Shown here in pieces: positions 43,067-53,114 of a stretch of DNA of 64,000 nt (positions are counted from its first letter, which is position 1; every line of letters starts with the position of its first letter). This stretch comes from DATNPH01 sp036703315 (GTDB lineage Bacteria > Cyanobacteriota > Cyanobacteriia > Cyanobacteriales > Coleofasciculaceae): NCBI GenBank assembly GCA_036703315.1, contig DATNPH010000106.1, positions 1 through 64,000 of the forward strand, in the 5' to 3' direction. The notes beneath the pieces were generated by a model, which saw only the letters and a list, made by a program, of their open reading frames with translations, did no database searches and had not been told where the DNA came from. The position numbers and the translations under genes are program-made.

Positions 43067-43728
43067 GGATTTTTGAGCCTAATTGCAGTTAGCCATCCCT
43101 CCTAGCTCTCCTAACTCAGAGGGAAAGCAATTTGATAGTAGTTTTCTGCTTAGAAAGGAGTGAACGTTTAAATAGAGAACCAAGTAACTGGCACAGCGAG
43201 CGATTGGCCCTGTAGAAGTACTTCTTGACAAGCTAGGAGTAGAGGTGATATTCAAGAACCTTACCTTTGCAAGGATACACCAATACTAGGCAACCGAAGT
43301 CCCAGCTATCTGGAGCATTTAGCCAGATATATTAGCAAAACTGAGATGCTCTCTAGGTGCTTAGCCAGCACTGGCTTGGCTGTACTACCTCTGTAGATAC
43401 TAATGACTAAGCACCGCACCCTGTTGAACTAAGTTAACTGCTAAATTTTATTGCCAAGTCCAGCCAAAGTAGAAGAATAAGTAGATGAAGTAGATGAAGT
43501 AGATGAATATCTTTACTGTAGTGTTTGTAACTGCTTGTAAAGCGTCAATATAATTTTCAAAGCTCAGGTTAAACCTGATTCAGAATTCAACTGATTTCTG
43601 GTGATGACAGTTGCCTCCATCAAAAACCCTATGCACCAAAAAATCTAGGCCTTAGGCGTAAGTAGTCTTCAATCCCAATCAGGAGCGTTAGTCCTAAAAC
43701 ACCGAGGCTTAAATTACTGAAGAGGACT
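43067..43728. other. Intergenic region with a short tandem repeat
   Basis: 662 bases between the PEP-CTERM gene and the cyanoexosortase gene. It contains three exact copies of GTAGATGAA at 43481-43507 and otherwise no gene or strong secondary structure that I can support. The exosortase promoter presumably lies in its lower-coordinate part. Confidence 0.5.
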
Positions 43729-44439
43729 TTAGTTTTTAATAGAAGCGTCTTTAGAAGATGCTAGCTTTTTCCTCATGCCCCAGCCAAAGCAGACAGCTAA
43801 TAGAGAGCCACCAATAGTGAAGGGTTCTGGAACAGGCGAGACACGCAGTTGAGCTATAGAAAAACCATTAGCAGCACCTCCGGATTTGTCTATGAGGGTA
43901 ATACTTTTAATTAGATCGCCACCGGTGGCGTAAAATCCGAAGTATTTGGCACCACTGTCACCAGTTACACGCTGCGATAAGGTTGCCGTGGACGTTACAC
44001 CATTCATTGCTGTCACCGCAATCTCAAAGAAATCAAAGACTTCTGGCTCGACGTACAAGTCAAAGGCAACAATATCAGGGGGTAGTGCAATCTCTAAGGT
44101 CGAAGCACCTTTGTTATAGTACACTTCGCCTGTATAGCCATTGCTCCATGTGTTCCAGCTAGAACCAATAACCCGTTTTTCAACGGGAGAGCTGAAGTTC
44201 AAGTTACCAAAGGGTGACCCAAGCGTCGAAAACGATGAAAGTTCAGTAGCCGAACTTTTAGGAAGCGTGACCATGTTGAACCCTTGATTAGCAAGCGTGT
44301 TTGACCCTGTTGTCCACGACCCGGAATCACCCACTGCCACAATAGCCGCATTGGCAGCCGATGGATTCACATATGCGGCTCCAAGAGAAACAAACGCTGC
44401 TCCTGCCACCGCCATCGACAACTTTTTCAGCTTACTCAT
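43729..44439 (-). CDS. PEP-CTERM sorting-signal protein
   Basis: Signal peptide (LSMAVAGAAFVSLGAAYV, cleavage near ANA), a beta-rich ectodomain (NLNFSSPVEKRVIGSSWNTW, TLEIALPPDIVAFDLYVEP, TATLSQRVTGDSGAKYFGFYA) and a C-terminal sorting signal: VPEPFTIGGSLLAV, hydrophobic stretch, then MRKK. This is the exosortase substrate motif (PEP, membrane helix, basic tail). Function of the ectodomain is unknown. It is the only PEP-CTERM protein in the window and sits just upstream of cyanoexosortase A, although the family usually has many dispersed substrates. Confidence 0.88.
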   Translation of the reverse strand: MSKLKKLSMAVAGAAFVSLGAAYVNPSAANAAIVAVGDSGSWTTGSNTLANQGFNMVTLPKSSATELSSFSTLGSPFGNLNFSSPVEKRVIGSSWNTWSNGYTGEVYYNKGASTLEIALPPDIVAFDLYVEPEVFDFFEIAVTAMNGVTSTATLSQRVTGDSGAKYFGFYATGGDLIKSITLIDKSGGAANGFSIAQLRVSPVPEPFTIGGSLLAVCFGWGMRKKLASSKDASIKN

Positions 44440-45427
44440 AGAATTTATTGCTCCAAAAAAAAGTAAATTTCGAAGGTACTTACTCAGCAGCGCTTAAGCC
44501 TTGCTCAGCTCCATCTATTGCAGGGTAGTCTACTTGTTTTTTTAACAACAAGTGTTTCTACGGAGACTTCATAAAAAAAACATGAGTCGTGGGTTCAGTA
44601 TGAAGATTATCAAGAATACGTCAGCCGAATTACAGATTGCTTTTGAGCGAGAATACGCCTAACGATAAGAGTTTTATCGAAAATCATTTATCCTCTGAGG
44701 AAGAAAACTCTCTAAATCATCTATCTATGGACTGATATGACCGACGAAGAATTGGAAGTCAATAACTAGGGGGAAGACGACAACTTTGTAAAATTTAAAA
44801 CAAATAAACTCTAGGTGAAAAGAATACCTCGTAATCGCTCAACAGTGGTAAGGTACAAGACAACAATTTCCCAGCTCAAGTTCCTTAGATTAGTGAGCTG
44901 GAGCACTTTCAAGACTTTACTGTTGTACTTGCTGATAAACCAACGTCTAAAAAGGCGATCGCACCCAACAAACACCAGTAATTCAGTATCACTGCTTGAC
45001 TGTGTGAATACTACCCCAAACAGACCAGCCGCCGCCGCTACCCCCAAAATAGATTTTAGTTCCTAACCCCGACAGCTGAGACGGTACTAGCCATAAAGCT
45101 TAAGGAACTGCCCCGTTGACAATTAAACTGAAAGCAGCAGCCAGAGCCATCACTAATTTAGGTATTAATGCGCTCAATATCATCAAAGTTCTAGCACAAG
45201 TAAACGTTCGGTACCTAGCTATAGTACTTATCTGGATCAGCTCTGCTATTTATGCAAGGAATCTAGGCATTTTCTAGGAACGCGCTTCTAGTTCAACGCT
45301 CATGCTTTGGCTGATTGTGTCATTGATCGCTCTCGGCTGATTGGGATTACAGCAATTTCAGGTAAGACGGAGAGTAACCGTACAGACAACGCGCTCACCT
45401 GATTGCTTCCCATCCATGACAACAGTG
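44440..45427. other. Intergenic region with no supported gene
   Basis: About 990 bases between the PEP-CTERM gene and the broken MBOAT gene. Overlapping frames at 44811-45066 on both strands have no ribosome site and no recognisable domain. A 53-codon plus-strand frame at 45116-45277 starts at TTG nine bases after AAGGA and would encode a helix plus a membrane segment (VRYLAIVLIWISSAIYA). It is worth checking but not strong enough to call. Confidence 0.4.
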
Positions 45428-46453
45428 TTAATAAGGCTTAACAGTGAGGTGAGAACTAGCTGGTTCAGACACAGCACCATTCTCAGAAAACAGTTGATTT
45501 CTTAAAAAAGCAGCATAGTCTTTGGCATCAGCGCTAACTAAATGCGTTCCATCATAGGTTGTCCAGTGCCTAGGTGGTGGTTCTGGTAGCCACTCAAACT
45601 TGCCTATTGGGAAAAGCTCACTCGTTAATGCTTCTATTTGTTTCGCTCTTACAGTATTCTGAACACGCTGTTCAACAGGTATATTAAATAAAATTATACG
45701 TACTCCATATTTGCTTAATTGTGAAATTTGGTACTTAATAAACTCAATTTATTTTCTCAATAAAACTTTTTCCTTCTCAGTTAAAGGAACTTTATTTATC
45801 TCAATTTGTTGAGCTATGAGCTTATCTGTTAAGATGGGATCTATATTAACTACTTGTCTAATATTACTAAGATTATTAGTTACACTCTCTCTATTCATTA
45901 GTCTATGTTTTATAGAACTGAGCATTGGCAAAAAAACACTGACTGGCTGGTATTCCTGTCTAAGCATGGGAATGTAGAAACGAGTAGAGTATAAAATTGG
46001 ATTATAGATATAATCAATATTAGATTTCTCTCGAAGAGCGTCTACTAAAAGGCTTATTCCCTCAAAGGTATAGAAAGAAATACCTATCGGCAGGGGGAGA
46101 TTTAAGAGTACTGATATTATTCCATCATCAGAGTTACTAATATTTTTAGTAGTTGAGTTAGCCAATAAGGCTCCATATTTAAAAGTAGCCAATATAAACA
46201 AATTAAATAATATTCCTATTAAAATAAATTTGAATCTCTTGTTTTTGCTTACATAAGAGATTTTGAAGCTAGTAATTCCATTTATAAAAATAGAAAGTAG
46301 CAGTAGAACTAATAGTTGAGGAGAGTTCCAACTATAAAAAATAAAACTAGAAACTATAAGGGTTATAACTTGTATATTAATAAATGCTGGTATGTAATAA
46401 ACAAAAAATGTCAGTACTAATAATACTAAAAAGGCAAAACTATTGAACAACAT
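45428..46453 (-). pseudogene. Broken MBOAT/DltD-like fusion (O-acyltransferase debris)
   Basis: The first about 140 residues are the start of an AlgI-like MBOAT acyltransferase (MLFNSFAFLVLLVLTFFVYY, SSFIFYSWNSPQLLVLLLLS, LPLPIGISFYTFEGISLLVD). The catalytic His region and most helices are absent. The frame then continues with DltD/SGNH-like sequence (STRFYIPMLRQEYQP onward). A TAA at 45749-45751 interrupts it, but the same frame goes on with EFIKYQISQLSKYGVRIILF, then EWLPEPPPRHWTTYDGTHL to a stop at 45428-45430. The simplest reading is an internal deletion that joined two neighbouring acetylation genes, plus a nonsense mutation. Such genes O-acetylate polysaccharides. Confidence 0.75.
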
Positions 46454-46623
46454 TATATATAACTAAATTAGTTTATCAATTTTTTTAGATTCAAATGTCA
46501 AGATTTAGCTCTAAATGGTACGAAGTTAACCAGGTTTGTAGTCCGCGCTTTAAGCTTACAGTGCTAACGACTAGCCGTGCAATGTTCTTAACTTAGTACC
46601 ATTCTTGTTAAGACAGAAGATGC

Positions 46624-48099
46624 TCACTCTAAGTCCACATAGTCTTCCAAATCTGTGATTTGGGGGTCGGGGAACTGCTTTAATAAACGCCAAATCACAA
46701 TGTAGCTCCCATCAGAATGCTGATGGACCGGTTGAAAAGCGATTAGCACATCGCTGCTGGGTGTCTCTAATATCTGGTCAAGGTAGCGGCGTTGCGCCCT
46801 AGAAATCGATTCGCGTTTGAGAAGCACCTCTGGCAACTGAAACTGAATCAATCTGAGCAAATAAGTATTATTCAATACTATTGGTGCTTGAGTGGATACT
46901 GATAAGCTCACAGCAGGAAAAGCTGCTTCATCCTTACCAGTGAGCAAGCGCCGTCGCTCAACTTGTAGGGCTTCCAGTTGTTGCGGCGGGGAATACTTGA
47001 GGAAAAGTTCTCGCTGGTTTTGGGATAGGGTACGAATATTTTTTAGAGTAGCACCGAGGTTTTCTAGAGACACTTCACCCAAGTTCACCATAAACCCGTA
47101 ATCTAGTTCCGGCATCGGAATCTGGAAGTTATCCTTTTCAATCTGAATGGCAAAACGGGGTGTAAAACCACTGGTGCTTTGTTTTAGGGGGGCAAACGGA
47201 AATCGCTCTGCTACAGTCGGTTGCAGACGATTTCGTAGCTGATTTGGATCAAGGCGGTAGCTTTGGGCTGGTAACACACGGGCAATGCCGGTGTTAGGCT
47301 GAGCAAGAAAGTTCGCATACTGTTGAGGTTCTGTAGATAAGAGTCCATAGGTGCCGCGATCGATAATCTCCGCATTCGGCGCTGGGTCGAGAATCTTGAC
47401 ATCCGATGGAAAAGCGGGCAAGGCTGAGAGTAGTTGTTTCCGTGCTGTCGAGAGAGCAACAGTGGTTGGTTGAGGCGGTGCGATCGCCGGCTGAAATGGC
47501 GGTTCCTCAGCAATGGCTGTCTTCATCGGTAAACCAATCACTGGTGGTTCTGGAACTGGTATTTCCGATACTGCCCTAAATCTGGGTTTAACTGGATTCT
47601 GAAAGTTGAGCGGTGAACTCAATAAGGGTTCATAGGGGGATGGTCGGACAGTGGGGGCAGCTAGACCCGCTAGCATGGGTAAACGCAGATCTAGCTGTGA
47701 AACTACTGGTTTTAGTTGCTGTGTTGAAGCATAAAGAGCACAGAATACTTGTCTTTGGGGTACACTCAAGCCACTAGCTACATTTGGAGAACTGGTACTA
47801 TTGCCACATAGAAAGCTGGGAATTCGGTATTGGCTTTGAAGAAACCGTTCAACCTCTCCCGACTGAAGAACTAATCGTCCCCGCACCGCTTCCACCTCAT
47901 TGAGATCTGGCTGAGCGATCGCTCTTTGAATTTGAGTAATTAAATAGAGTTGATCTTGCACAAGTCGCTGTGCTTGAGACCAAAAATCCTGCGAGGAGAG
48001 ACTTTGGCTCAGCACATTTTGTGAGTCGGCGGCTGACGCCCCTAGACTTGGTAACAAGGCTGAGAAAGGCAGCAACATTAGTAAGGAAAAGTAGCGCAT
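46624..48099 (-). CDS. Secreted protein of unknown function
   Basis: From ATG 48099 the N-terminus MRYFSLLMLLPFSALLPSLG with ASAAD is a good signal peptide; the open frame 20 codons longer is not needed. The mature protein (about 470 residues) has a helical N-terminal part (LVQDQLYLITQIQRAI), two cysteines (SFLCGN and QVFCALY), a long Pro-rich central linker (residues about 170-240) and a C-terminal domain (LKNIRTLSQNQRELFLKYSP, QRRYLDQILETPSSDVLIAF, DGSYIVIWRLLKQFPDPQI). I do not recognise the family. It is not clearly linked to its neighbours. Confidence 0.78.
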   Translation of the reverse strand: MRYFSLLMLLPFSALLPSLGASAADSQNVLSQSLSSQDFWSQAQRLVQDQLYLITQIQRAIAQPDLNEVEAVRGRLVLQSGEVERFLQSQYRIPSFLCGNSTSSPNVASGLSVPQRQVFCALYASTQQLKPVVSQLDLRLPMLAGLAAPTVRPSPYEPLLSSPLNFQNPVKPRFRAVSEIPVPEPPVIGLPMKTAIAEEPPFQPAIAPPQPTTVALSTARKQLLSALPAFPSDVKILDPAPNAEIIDRGTYGLLSTEPQQYANFLAQPNTGIARVLPAQSYRLDPNQLRNRLQPTVAERFPFAPLKQSTSGFTPRFAIQIEKDNFQIPMPELDYGFMVNLGEVSLENLGATLKNIRTLSQNQRELFLKYSPPQQLEALQVERRRLLTGKDEAAFPAVSLSVSTQAPIVLNNTYLLRLIQFQLPEVLLKRESISRAQRRYLDQILETPSSDVLIAFQPVHQHSDGSYIVIWRLLKQFPDPQITDLEDYVDLE

Positions 48100-48253
48100 A
48101 TTAGATGCCAAGCAGTTTATGAAGCTCAGTTTGCCCAAAACTCCGGCAATGGTTATCACGATAGGGAAAGTATTTAGAAAAGTACGCTAAAGTCTATAGC
48201 GATAATCTTACAAATTAAGCTCATCCTACGCATAAATAACGTGGGATGCAAGC

Positions 48254-48316
48254 GTTAGTGGTTAGTGGTTAGTGGTTAGTAGTTAGTGGTTAGTGGTTAG
48301 TAGTTAGTGGTTAATA
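48254..48316. repeat. Heptanucleotide tandem repeat, nine copies
   Basis: Nine consecutive 7-mers of GTTAGTG or GTTAGTA (last one GTTAATA). Such short tandem heptamers are typical of several cyanobacterial lineages and may vary in copy number between strains. A related array of ATTACCT units lies at 53011-53080. Confidence 0.85.
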
Positions 48317-48375
48317 GTTTTTTTTCTCACCACTAACTACTATTCAGATCTTGCACCAGCCTACTCACTCTGCCA

Positions 48376-48535
48376 GGGACTTAAGGATACTGTTGGCGAA
48401 TTCAGAAAACCTAACCCCCCAGCCCCCTTCCCTGCGAAGGAAGGGGGAGCCGGAAAGCCCCTCTCCTCTTAGGGGAGGGGTTGGGGAGGGGTCTGCCCCC
48501 CCCCAGTTAATTGACCAACAGTATCCTTAAGTCCC
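48376..48535. mobile_element. 160-bp MITE-like element with 21-bp perfect terminal inverted repeats
   Basis: The left end (48376-48396, starting GGGACTTAAGGATACTG) is repeated exactly on the opposite strand at 48515-48535. The interior is made of very G/C-rich complementary blocks (CCCCCTTCC/GGAAGGGGG, CCCCTCTCC/GGGGAGGGG), so the element can fold into a large hairpin. No coding capacity, as expected of a non-autonomous element. A clear target duplication was not found. Confidence 0.68.
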
Positions 48536-48549
48536 TTGCTCATAGATCA

Positions 48550-48740
48550 AGTCCTCTCAAGAGGACTAAATGCTTTTTCTACAAGAATTTCAGGGGAGCA
48601 TCCCGTTTTTGCAAATGTACCTCTGTAGGGGCGCTCTTGCCTTGCGCCCCTACAATGCTAAACAAGAAAAATTGGGAGCATCCAAATTTCAGTCCACTTC
48701 AGTGGACTTAATCTATGAGCCGGGAGTTCAAACTCCCGGC
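48550..48740. repeat. Cluster of four perfect hairpins after the histidine kinase gene
   Basis: Four stem-loops in 190 bases: AGTCCTCT/AGAGGACT (48550-48567), GTAGGGGCGC/GCGCCCCTAC (48625-48653), AGTCCACT/AGTGGACT (48691-48708) and GCCGGGAGTT/AACTCCCGGC (48719-48740). The last is 34 bases after the kinase stop and may be its terminator. The first and third share an AGTCC stem, so they probably belong to one dispersed palindrome family. Confidence 0.6.
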
Positions 48741-48773
48741 TGTTTAGCGAATTGCTCCTAACCAACTCAAAAA

Positions 48774-51700
48774 TCAAAATTTTTCGGTGAGGGGAAATTG
48801 TAGTGTAAAAGTTGTTTGACTTTTAGAACTGTTTACCTGAATGGTGCCCTTCAACTGTTCTACCAGTTTTTTAACCAGTGCTAATCCCAAGCCAGTTCCG
48901 CCATGTTTCCAAGGGTCATTATTCGGAATGCGATAAAACTTATCGAAAATGTGCATGAGTTCCTCCTGCGGAATCTCAACCCCAGTATTGCTCACGTATA
49001 CTTGTAAAGTATCATTTACAGCTTGAGCGGACACCGTAATTGTTCCTCCTGGAGGAGTGTACTTACAAGCATTGTTAAGCACTTCAGTTAAAATTCGCTC
49101 CAGATTGGTTAAGTCAGTAGTAAGGGTAGGCAACTGGGAGGGAATATTAATCTGTAAGTGTTGCTGCTGATTCTCTGCACGTTCGATGAAAGGTTCTGCA
49201 ATGCTGGGAATCCATATCTTTGGGTCAATCGTCGTCAGCATTAAGGGTTCAGTTCCTGCCTCAATCCGTGACAAATCCAGCAGATTATTGATCAGACTGA
49301 TTTCTCGCTGGCACTCGTCCTGCAAGATATGGAAGTATCGAGCGGCTGCCTTGAGGTTACCGTCGAATAAGCCTGTCTGAGCCAGTTCCATTTCCAATAA
49401 TTGAGCCGCCATTCTGATGTTGCACACAGGTGTGCGTAACTCATGAGAAACTGTACTTAGGAAATCATCTTTGAGACGATTGAGTTTTTCCAGTTCCTCG
49501 ACTTGAGCATGTGCGGCTTGGTAGAGGCGGGCTTGACGCATGGCGATCGCACATTGATTCGCCACCTGTTGCACTAGCCGGATATCTTGCTCAGCAAAGC
49601 CATAGTACTTATTATTCAGTAACCATAAGTCACCTAGGACTCCCTGATCATCAAAAATCGGACAGACCAATTTAGCAATCTGACCCTGAACCGAGTCGGC
49701 AGAAACTGAGCAAAATTGGAAACACTGACCTTGTAAAAGTTGACTATAAATCTCAGGGAAGGCTGTCATCTGAACCACATTCCTTAGGGTTGGAGAATCT
49801 AAGGTCGTGTACTCATAGCAAATCGTAGAAGTACCTTTGTCGAAGTCGTACAAGGCAGCATTACAACCATTCACCCCAAGCCCAATGGCTAGTTCCTGCA
49901 CAGCTGTTTGCAAAATCTGAGCTTCATCAAGACTGTCACGCACCCGGTCAGTAATCCGTTTAAGTGTCGCTTCAAACTCAAACGCTAACTCCAACTGAGC
50001 CGTTCGTGCTTGTACCTGGCGCTCCAAGTTAACGTTGAGTCGCTGCACCTGCTGAAACAGTTGGGATTGTTGAATAGCGATCGCCAATTGGTCAGCCACT
50101 GCACAAGTTAACTCCACCTCCACGTTCTGCCAAGACGAGGAGGGATTATTTTTCACTAAACTGAAACTGCCCCAGACTAAGGAGCCAAAGTGCAACGGAA
50201 CTAACAACCAGGCTCCAGGAAAGGTTTGAGCAATCTTTAGGTTAATTTCATCCTTACAAGTGCTAAGCTCGTCAATCCGAACAACTTCTAATCGCTTCAG
50301 GCGAGTGGCAATCTCATTGCCTTCATCGGGAATTTCTAGCCCTAGAGCACTTGGTAAATCAAGATTTTGGCAATAATGAGCTACATTGAGCCAAACCTTT
50401 CGTTCTGGCAGATATTGTACAATCGAAGCTCGGTCAGCTTGCAGAAGATTGGCAACCTCAAAAGTGGCTGTGGAAAAAATGGTCTTCAAATCGAGGGAAT
50501 TGCGGATGGTTTGAATCACCCGATTCAGTGCCTGCTCTCTCTGAATTTGATGTTGAGTTTGTTTGTAAAGTTCGCTCTGTTGAATCGCGATCGCTAATTG
50601 GGTTGCCAGTTGTTTGAGAAGATCGATTTCAAACTGCTGCCACTGCCGTGGTTCACTACATTGATGGGCAATTAGCAATCCCCATAATTGTTTTCCTTGC
50701 AGGATGGGCACCACCAATTTAGCCTTCACCCCAAACTGTTTTACAAATTCTGCTAGACAAGGTGACACCTCAGCCTGCTCTATGTCGTTAATCGCAAGAA
50801 TTCGTCCTTGGCTGTACAATCGCTGGGACGCTTGAGGAAAAACTTCCTCTGGAAAAGTCTGCCCCAAAACAGCAGGCAAGCCAGGAACGACAGCCTCTGT
50901 CACAGTACTCCCCGTTCCATTGGACCAAACCCGATAGAGCAAAACTCGGTCAGCTGTAAGAAACTGCTGCACTTGCGCTACCGTCGTGTTGAGAATCTCC
51001 TCCAAGTTCAAGGACTGGCGAATGTGTTGAGAGATAGCCGCCACCAAGCGCTCCCTTAGAATCTGCTGCTGCAATGCTTCCTCAGCTTGCTTACGTTCAG
51101 CAATTTCCTGTTGAAGTTGTTCATTAGCACGTTGAAGTTCGGCAGTGTGTTCTCTGACCAACTGTTCAAGATGGTGGCGGTACTTGCTTAGTTCTTCCTC
51201 TATCCCCTTTGGTTCCGTAATGTCACGCAGTAGCCAATGCAGAGCGACTAACTTGCCAGTGCGATCGCGCGCAGGAGCTACTTTTAAGGAAATGTCACTG
51301 TACCAGCGCTTACGCGGTTGCAGACGTACTACGCATTCGTGTACCTTGTTTCCTTTGCTAGCTAGCTTCAGTTGAGAGTCAAAAGTCAGACGCTCTGACT
51401 GAGCAACGAAACTGATCAACGATTTGCCTACCAAAAACGTCTGTGAGAAAGTGAGTAGGTTAGCAGCCGCACAGTTGGCTTCCTGAATCATTCCTTCTGC
51501 ATCGGTTACCAAGTAACCATCTGGTGCAAATTCAAATAGCTCTCGGTAGCGCTGGCGTTCGGCTTCCACAGTCTGATGAGTAACCACCAACTCCTCATGC
51601 AGCTGTACGAGGTCCTCACTCTGCTGGCTCAGCTGCTCTTGGACTACAAGTATCTCTTCCAAGCTGCTGGAAAGCTCCTCGCTAATGTCCTTTAGTCGTT

Positions 51701-52316
51701 GCCGCTCATGAGGCAACTCAGACGCGGCTTGCGTTGCTACCGTGCTATCAATCTGTTTCAATAGGGTGGCTATACGCGATCGCCAGTCCTTTACCTGCTG
51801 AGCCAACTCGTCTATTTTCATGCCGTAACACGGCTGAGATTCTTGTGCGACTATCTCCACCGCTTGGTGTTCACTAAATCCCTCGCTAATCAATAAATAG
51901 ACGGTATTGACCCCTGTGCCTTGAAGAGCTTGAGCCGTCACGGTTACGGATACGCTACTACCATCCTTGTGGAGCAAGCAAAACTTTCCCTTCACCACTT
52001 GAGCTGGATGTTGTGCTAGATCCGTAAACTCGGCTTGCAGCTTTGCTCGGTTTTCCGGATGAACAAGGCTGAAAACTGGCTGCTCAATCAATTCCTCAAC
52101 AGCGTAGCCTAAACTTGCTGCTCCCACTGGGTTAACAGCGAGCACCATTCCCGTCGAGTCTAAGGTGAAATAAATAGATGGAAGGCTCCCCTGAGGGATG
52201 CTGCCCCCCTCCGGTTCATCTTCAGTTGGGTGCACAGCGGCTACAGATTGCCTATGTTCTGAGGGGGTTTCACTGGTGCGATCATTATCTAACATCAGTT
52301 GAGGCTTGAGGCTCAT
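48774..52316 (-). CDS. Multi-sensor histidine kinase (PAS-PAS-GAF-GAF-GAF-HisKA-HATPase)
   Basis: 1180-aa cytoplasmic kinase. In order: PAS (about 45-155), coiled coil, PAS (about 260-375), coiled coil (ELQRANEQLQQEIAERKQAEE), three GAF domains (about 425-575, 605-755 and 800-950), dimerisation box with the phosphorylated His in TVSHELRTPVCNIRM, and ATPase with N-box NNACKYTPPGG and G2 box GGTGLGLALVKKL. The G1 box reads VSNTGVEIP, with Asn for the usual Asp, a variant seen in other cyanobacterial kinases. No membrane segment and no receiver domain, and no response regulator is adjacent, so its partner is elsewhere. No obvious bilin-binding Cys motif was identified. Confidence 0.92.
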   Translation of the reverse strand: MSLKPQLMLDNDRTSETPSEHRQSVAAVHPTEDEPEGGSIPQGSLPSIYFTLDSTGMVLAVNPVGAASLGYAVEELIEQPVFSLVHPENRAKLQAEFTDLAQHPAQVVKGKFCLLHKDGSSVSVTVTAQALQGTGVNTVYLLISEGFSEHQAVEIVAQESQPCYGMKIDELAQQVKDWRSRIATLLKQIDSTVATQAASELPHERQRLKDISEELSSSLEEILVVQEQLSQQSEDLVQLHEELVVTHQTVEAERQRYRELFEFAPDGYLVTDAEGMIQEANCAAANLLTFSQTFLVGKSLISFVAQSERLTFDSQLKLASKGNKVHECVVRLQPRKRWYSDISLKVAPARDRTGKLVALHWLLRDITEPKGIEEELSKYRHHLEQLVREHTAELQRANEQLQQEIAERKQAEEALQQQILRERLVAAISQHIRQSLNLEEILNTTVAQVQQFLTADRVLLYRVWSNGTGSTVTEAVVPGLPAVLGQTFPEEVFPQASQRLYSQGRILAINDIEQAEVSPCLAEFVKQFGVKAKLVVPILQGKQLWGLLIAHQCSEPRQWQQFEIDLLKQLATQLAIAIQQSELYKQTQHQIQREQALNRVIQTIRNSLDLKTIFSTATFEVANLLQADRASIVQYLPERKVWLNVAHYCQNLDLPSALGLEIPDEGNEIATRLKRLEVVRIDELSTCKDEINLKIAQTFPGAWLLVPLHFGSLVWGSFSLVKNNPSSSWQNVEVELTCAVADQLAIAIQQSQLFQQVQRLNVNLERQVQARTAQLELAFEFEATLKRITDRVRDSLDEAQILQTAVQELAIGLGVNGCNAALYDFDKGTSTICYEYTTLDSPTLRNVVQMTAFPEIYSQLLQGQCFQFCSVSADSVQGQIAKLVCPIFDDQGVLGDLWLLNNKYYGFAEQDIRLVQQVANQCAIAMRQARLYQAAHAQVEELEKLNRLKDDFLSTVSHELRTPVCNIRMAAQLLEMELAQTGLFDGNLKAAARYFHILQDECQREISLINNLLDLSRIEAGTEPLMLTTIDPKIWIPSIAEPFIERAENQQQHLQINIPSQLPTLTTDLTNLERILTEVLNNACKYTPPGGTITVSAQAVNDTLQVYVSNTGVEIPQEELMHIFDKFYRIPNNDPWKHGGTGLGLALVKKLVEQLKGTIQVNSSKSQTTFTLQFPLTEKF

Positions 52317-53114
52317 GTTGAGATACCTGCCTTCGATTAAAACTGATTGGCTTGAGACAAGCCTTTAATTGCCAAAAGTATTGAGGTTAAAAAAAATTAA
52401 CCCTAGAAAGCTGATACACCCAGTTTTCTGTGCAAACTTGTCTCTTTCTTTAGCTTCCACTATTAAAGATGAAAAATTGCACTCTGTTAGGAAAGGAAAC
52501 ATTATACCTGTAATACAAATCATACCTAGCGTTTTACGAGCACTGAAGGGCTAACCCCTTGACTCTCTGGCACTCGTTTGGGTATTTAGATATATTAATT
52601 CTACTCGTTAGCCAATTAATAGGAAAATTATTATCACCAGGTCTCACTAAGACAAATATCTAGAGAAACAACCAGCTCCTATTGGCGAATCAGGCTTAAT
52701 ATTGTATCTATTTTCCCTTGTTATTCAGCAAGAAATAGACAATGACATTAGTGACTGAGAATTAAATTTATTTTAATTGAGAAACTTAAATACGTTGCCC
52801 TAAACTATATCCTAAGATAGAGGCACTTAAGTCTTATTGAAGTCTTTTCATCCCAGCGCCGGCTCTATGGGGAGGGCGTGGGGCTTCCCTATTAATTAAG
52901 TTATTTATCTATGAATTAAGACATTTCGCAGTGGATTAAGCTATCTCACATTAAGTTGCCATCTCATCGCTTGGGGGGAAGGGTAAGGGAAAAAGGCTTT
53001 TAAATCAACTATTACCTATTACCTATCACCTATTACCTATTACCTACTACCTATCACCTATTACCCATTACCCATTCCCTAGCCGCAATGCAACTTAAGC
53101 GATCGACAGCTTAG
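52317..53114. repeat. Intergenic region with ATTACCT heptamer array
   Basis: About 800 bases without a supported gene. The main feature is an array at 53011-53080 of ten 7-mers (ATTACCT, with variants ATCACCT, ACTACCT, ATTACCC and ATTCCCT). The stretch next to the kinase presumably carries its promoter. Around 52857-52892 a segment reading CCCAGCGCC...GGGCGTGGGGCTT resembles the terminator region at 39819-39853. Confidence 0.7.

Noticed and set aside
44811..45066. Overlapping frames on both strands after the PEP-CTERM gene
   Set aside because: Neither has a ribosome site or family resemblance, and two antiparallel frames in the same place suggest chance.
53011..53080. Regular repeats that could suggest a CRISPR array
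   Set aside because: Units are contiguous 7-mers without spacers; no cas genes in the window.
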